Positions 30,866 through 32,787 of a stretch of DNA of 32,787 nt are shown in pieces; within the stretch, counting starts at the first letter, position 1; each line of letters opens with the position of its first letter. Position numbers and translations under genes: made by a program. This DNA comes from a bacterium (GTDB taxonomy: Bacteria; B130-G9), in the NCBI GenBank assembly GCA_035527515.1, contig DATLAJ010000065.1, forward strand, positions 1-32,787. Reading direction: 5' to 3'. Under the pieces are notes generated by a model that ran no database searches, had not been told where the DNA came from, and was given only the letters and a program-made list of their open reading frames with translations.

Positions 30866-31861
30866 CTATTGGTCCAGTCCTTTGAGCAGGCCATTGCATC
30901 GTTTCTCTATTTTCCTAAGTTCGAATTTGCACTTCGCTTGGATCTGCTCCTCCATCTCATCCATATCCTCAACTCGTTCTGCGTCAGCAAGCCACGTCCG
31001 GAATCGCAGCAGCTTCCCATAGCAGACATTACCAACACCTCTAGTTTGAGCGCTCTCATAGGCTTGCTCAAAGTCCTTTTTCTCATGGATGAAGTCCCGA
31101 AGTGCCCTGTTAGATTTCACGATGGCTTTCAGCTTGTCTCTAATATCGACAGCGCGGGGGATCTCCCGGTTCTTGATTTTTTTGACGACCACCTGGTCTA
31201 TTCTCGGGTAGGCCTCTCTCGCTCTCCCTATAGCCCTGCATTTTAGATATTCTTCGTAGTAACTCCACCGTTTGACGTCATTCTCTTCGTGATCGACCAT
31301 GAATGCATACACGGCGATGAGCTGCTCGACCTTCTTGCCCGACAGCCCCAACTCCCTGCCCATTGTGGTCGGGGAAACGCCATGTCGCTTGTGGCGTCGA
31401 TAGAGATAACCAGCTTGCTCATAGGGTGCCCAGTCCTTCTTGCCGATGATATGGTACTCCCCAAGGAGGGCAAATACGTCCTTTTCGGCTATGTTATGCG
31501 GAAGCAGCTTGCATTTGACCTTGCCCCATCGAAGAGGGTCTTGGACAAACAGCATCCTGTATGCAGCGAGACGGGAATTCCCTTCCAAAACGACCAAATC
31601 CCCCTTACGCACAAGGAGAGGATCAGTAAGGCCCCCGTTGGCCTTTATCGACTGTGCCAGCTGTCTCACATGATCCATGGCCTTCAGTGCCTCTTCGATT
31701 TGATCCTGCGTTGCCTGGCGGTCATCTGCCGATATAATGGAGTAGATTCGGGGATTTTCCGGATAGAACTTAAGTTCGACCTGCAGTAAGAATCCGACTG
31801 TGACCTCTATCTCTTTTCCGCGCAGAGTCATGGTGTCTTGATTGAATTCGGCCCCTTTCAT
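30866..31861 (-). CDS. ParB-like N-terminal domain protein
   Basis: The 331-residue protein carries the ParB/sulfiredoxin fold: FYPENPRIYS (NPR at 36-38), GGLTDPLLV at 76-84 and EGNSRLAAYR at 93-102. A helix-turn-helix-like stretch, GVSPTTMGRELGLSGKKVEQ, follows in the middle, and the C-terminal half is charged and helical. This domain occurs in plasmid and chromosome partition proteins and in many accessory proteins, where it may bind CTP or act as a nuclease. There is no ParA nearby, so partition is unlikely. Its ATG overlaps the stop of the SNF2 gene (ATGA at 31858-31861), so the two are co-translated and probably act together. Confidence 0.75.
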   Translation of the reverse strand: MKGAEFNQDTMTLRGKEIEVTVGFLLQVELKFYPENPRIYSIISADDRQATQDQIEEALKAMDHVRQLAQSIKANGGLTDPLLVRKGDLVVLEGNSRLAAYRMLFVQDPLRWGKVKCKLLPHNIAEKDVFALLGEYHIIGKKDWAPYEQAGYLYRRHKRHGVSPTTMGRELGLSGKKVEQLIAVYAFMVDHEENDVKRWSYYEEYLKCRAIGRAREAYPRIDQVVVKKIKNREIPRAVDIRDKLKAIVKSNRALRDFIHEKKDFEQAYESAQTRGVGNVCYGKLLRFRTWLADAERVEDMDEMEEQIQAKCKFELRKIEKRCNGLLKGLDQ

Positions 31862-32787
31862 CTCGTCTCCCTATCCTCTCTTCTAATATTTAGTATATCC
31901 CTCAACATCTCGGCGAATCCGTACTCCATCTGATTGCTATAGTACTCGCGGGAAATATCCCCTTGTGCGAGTTGAGCGGCCAGCCGCTTGGCGTGAAGTA
32001 GAACGTCCACCCATTCGTCAATAGAGTCGCTCATTAGGAGGTTGACGACCTCACAGCGTCGCTGCTGGGAAATCCTATGAATCCGATCCTGTGCTTGGAG
32101 GTAATCATCGAGACTGAAGCTCCGGTCGAAGAAGATGGCGTGATTGGCAACGGTCAAAGTAAGCCCCTCCTTGGCGGCACCCGGTGTAGCCACAAGCACC
32201 CCGCGCTTTGGGTCGGTCATGAATCTGTCGATGGCCTTTGTTCGTCGCTCCATGGGAAGCTTGCCATGTACTTTCTCGGTACCGAAGGGCGCTAGCTCGA
32301 ATGCCAGCCATTCAACATTGTCTGTGAAGGTAGTCCACACGATGCACTTCTCGTCGTTGCGGCGAATGTTCTGAACTAGTTCTTGCAGCGGCTCAAACTT
32401 CCCGGGCTGTGCCGAGTAGCTCTGGTCTATAAGCTTGGGATTGGACGCAACTTGGACCAGGCGGAGCATGCGCTTTAGGATCGACTCAGATTCGTCCTCA
32501 GTGGGCAAACCCTCACGCACGACTACGGCGCGCATTTCATCGCGTATGCTGTGATAGAGTTCCAGTTGGCGCGGCTCCCAATCTGTGAACACAGAGCGAA
32601 TGGTCTTCCTTGGCAACGTGATTATCCCACTGTCCTTTGTCTCCCGCACCGAGAATTCGGATATCATGTCCCTGAGAGACTCAAGTCGGTCTTCAAACTC
32701 ATCCCTAGCCGAATTGCTAGCTGCAAGCCTGCCTGATAGGTCGAGTTCTTTTCGGAACTTCACGAAATCCCTGCCCAGACTCTCCCC
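31858..32787 (-). CDS. SNF2-family helicase, C-terminal part (5' end outside window)
   Basis: The frame is open to the end of the window, where GESLGRDFVKFRKELDL reads like the segment after the DExx half of a SNF2 motor, so most of the N-terminal half lies beyond 32787. An internal GTG at 32761-32763 is probably not the real start. The visible 309 codons hold the helicase C domain: CIVWTTFTDNVEWLA (motif IV), RGVLVATPGAAKEGLTLTVANHAIFFD (motif V) and YLQAQDRIHRISQQ (motif VI). SNF2 proteins translocate on double-stranded DNA and occur in defence systems such as DISARM and in mobile elements. Coupled here to a ParB-like protein; partner genes may lie upstream, outside the window. Confidence 0.85.
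   Translation of the reverse strand, partial: GESLGRDFVKFRKELDLSGRLAASNSARDEFEDRLESLRDMISEFSVRETKDSGIITLPRKTIRSVFTDWEPRQLELYHSIRDEMRAVVVREGLPTEDESESILKRMLRLVQVASNPKLIDQSYSAQPGKFEPLQELVQNIRRNDEKCIVWTTFTDNVEWLAFELAPFGTEKVHGKLPMERRTKAIDRFMTDPKRGVLVATPGAAKEGLTLTVANHAIFFDRSFSLDDYLQAQDRIHRISQQRRCEVVNLLMSDSIDEWVDVLLHAKRLAAQLAQGDISREYYSNQMEYGFAEMLRDILNIRREDRETR

Noticed and set aside
30494-30894. Short frames on both strands between the tRNA and the ParB-like gene
   Set aside because: No domain, no ribosome binding site and no coding bias; the VCPICAH pattern on the minus strand appears twice only because of the 23-bp direct repeats.

Overview
The window is bacterial chromosome from a diderm organism that I cannot place in a named taxon. 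Signs of a diderm are a lipoprotein with a lipobox, a polysaccharide ABC exporter and secreted proteins with signal peptides. Base composition is moderately GC-rich, Shine-Dalgarno sequences are clear before many genes, several starts appear to be TTG, and genes often overlap by four bases. The glycine decarboxylase is split into GcvPA and GcvPB, a small archease is present, and there are surface proteins of a kind often met in uncultured bacterial lineages. The lineage is an inference only.

Layout. 1-219 is the 3' end of a secreted protein. 570-4086 is a plus-strand operon: AMP-forming acyl-CoA ligase, FAD-dependent oxidoreductase and a HExxH metallopeptidase. 4143-8515 is a complete minus-strand glycine cleavage operon (gcvT-gcvH-gcvPA-gcvPB). 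8743-11920 carries rdgB, a lipoprotein, a glycosyltransferase and cytidine deaminase on the plus strand. 11999-19055 is an accessory region of defence-like and mobile genes. 19056-20585 is yifB (comM family), on the minus strand. 20875-22671 encodes a secreted beta-helix repeat protein. 22922-26880 is a minus-strand operon of four genes: membrane TPR protein, phosphohexomutase, DksA-like zinc-finger protein and periplasmic TPR protein. 27260-27712 is an hsp20 gene with its own promoter and terminator. 27957-29578 is a polysaccharide ABC exporter, followed by archease and tRNA-Gly(GCC). From 30400 to the window end is a second accessory segment: 23-bp direct repeats, then a ParB-like gene and a SNF2-helicase gene that runs off the window.

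The most unusual structure is the accessory region next to yifB. The last part of the yifB coding sequence is present three times in the same orientation: at 13995-14076 (diverged, with an in-frame stop), at 15140-15234 (89 of 95 bases identical, nearly all differences silent) and in the intact gene at 19055-19149. The copies divide the region into modules. One holds only a DNA methyltransferase. The next holds a truncated DUF4276 gene, a broken excisionase-like HTH gene, a HEPN-domain gene, and a GHKL ATPase that ends in a HExxH motif. The HEPN gene is followed directly by what looks like an integron attC site. Left of the first copy lies an AAA ATPase/DUF4276 pair with the layout of known ATPase-TOPRIM defence systems. 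I see no integrase in the window. The reading I favour is that the 3' end of yifB is a repeated insertion target, with the gene end restored at each event. Defence functions for the cargo are inferred from domains and context, not shown.
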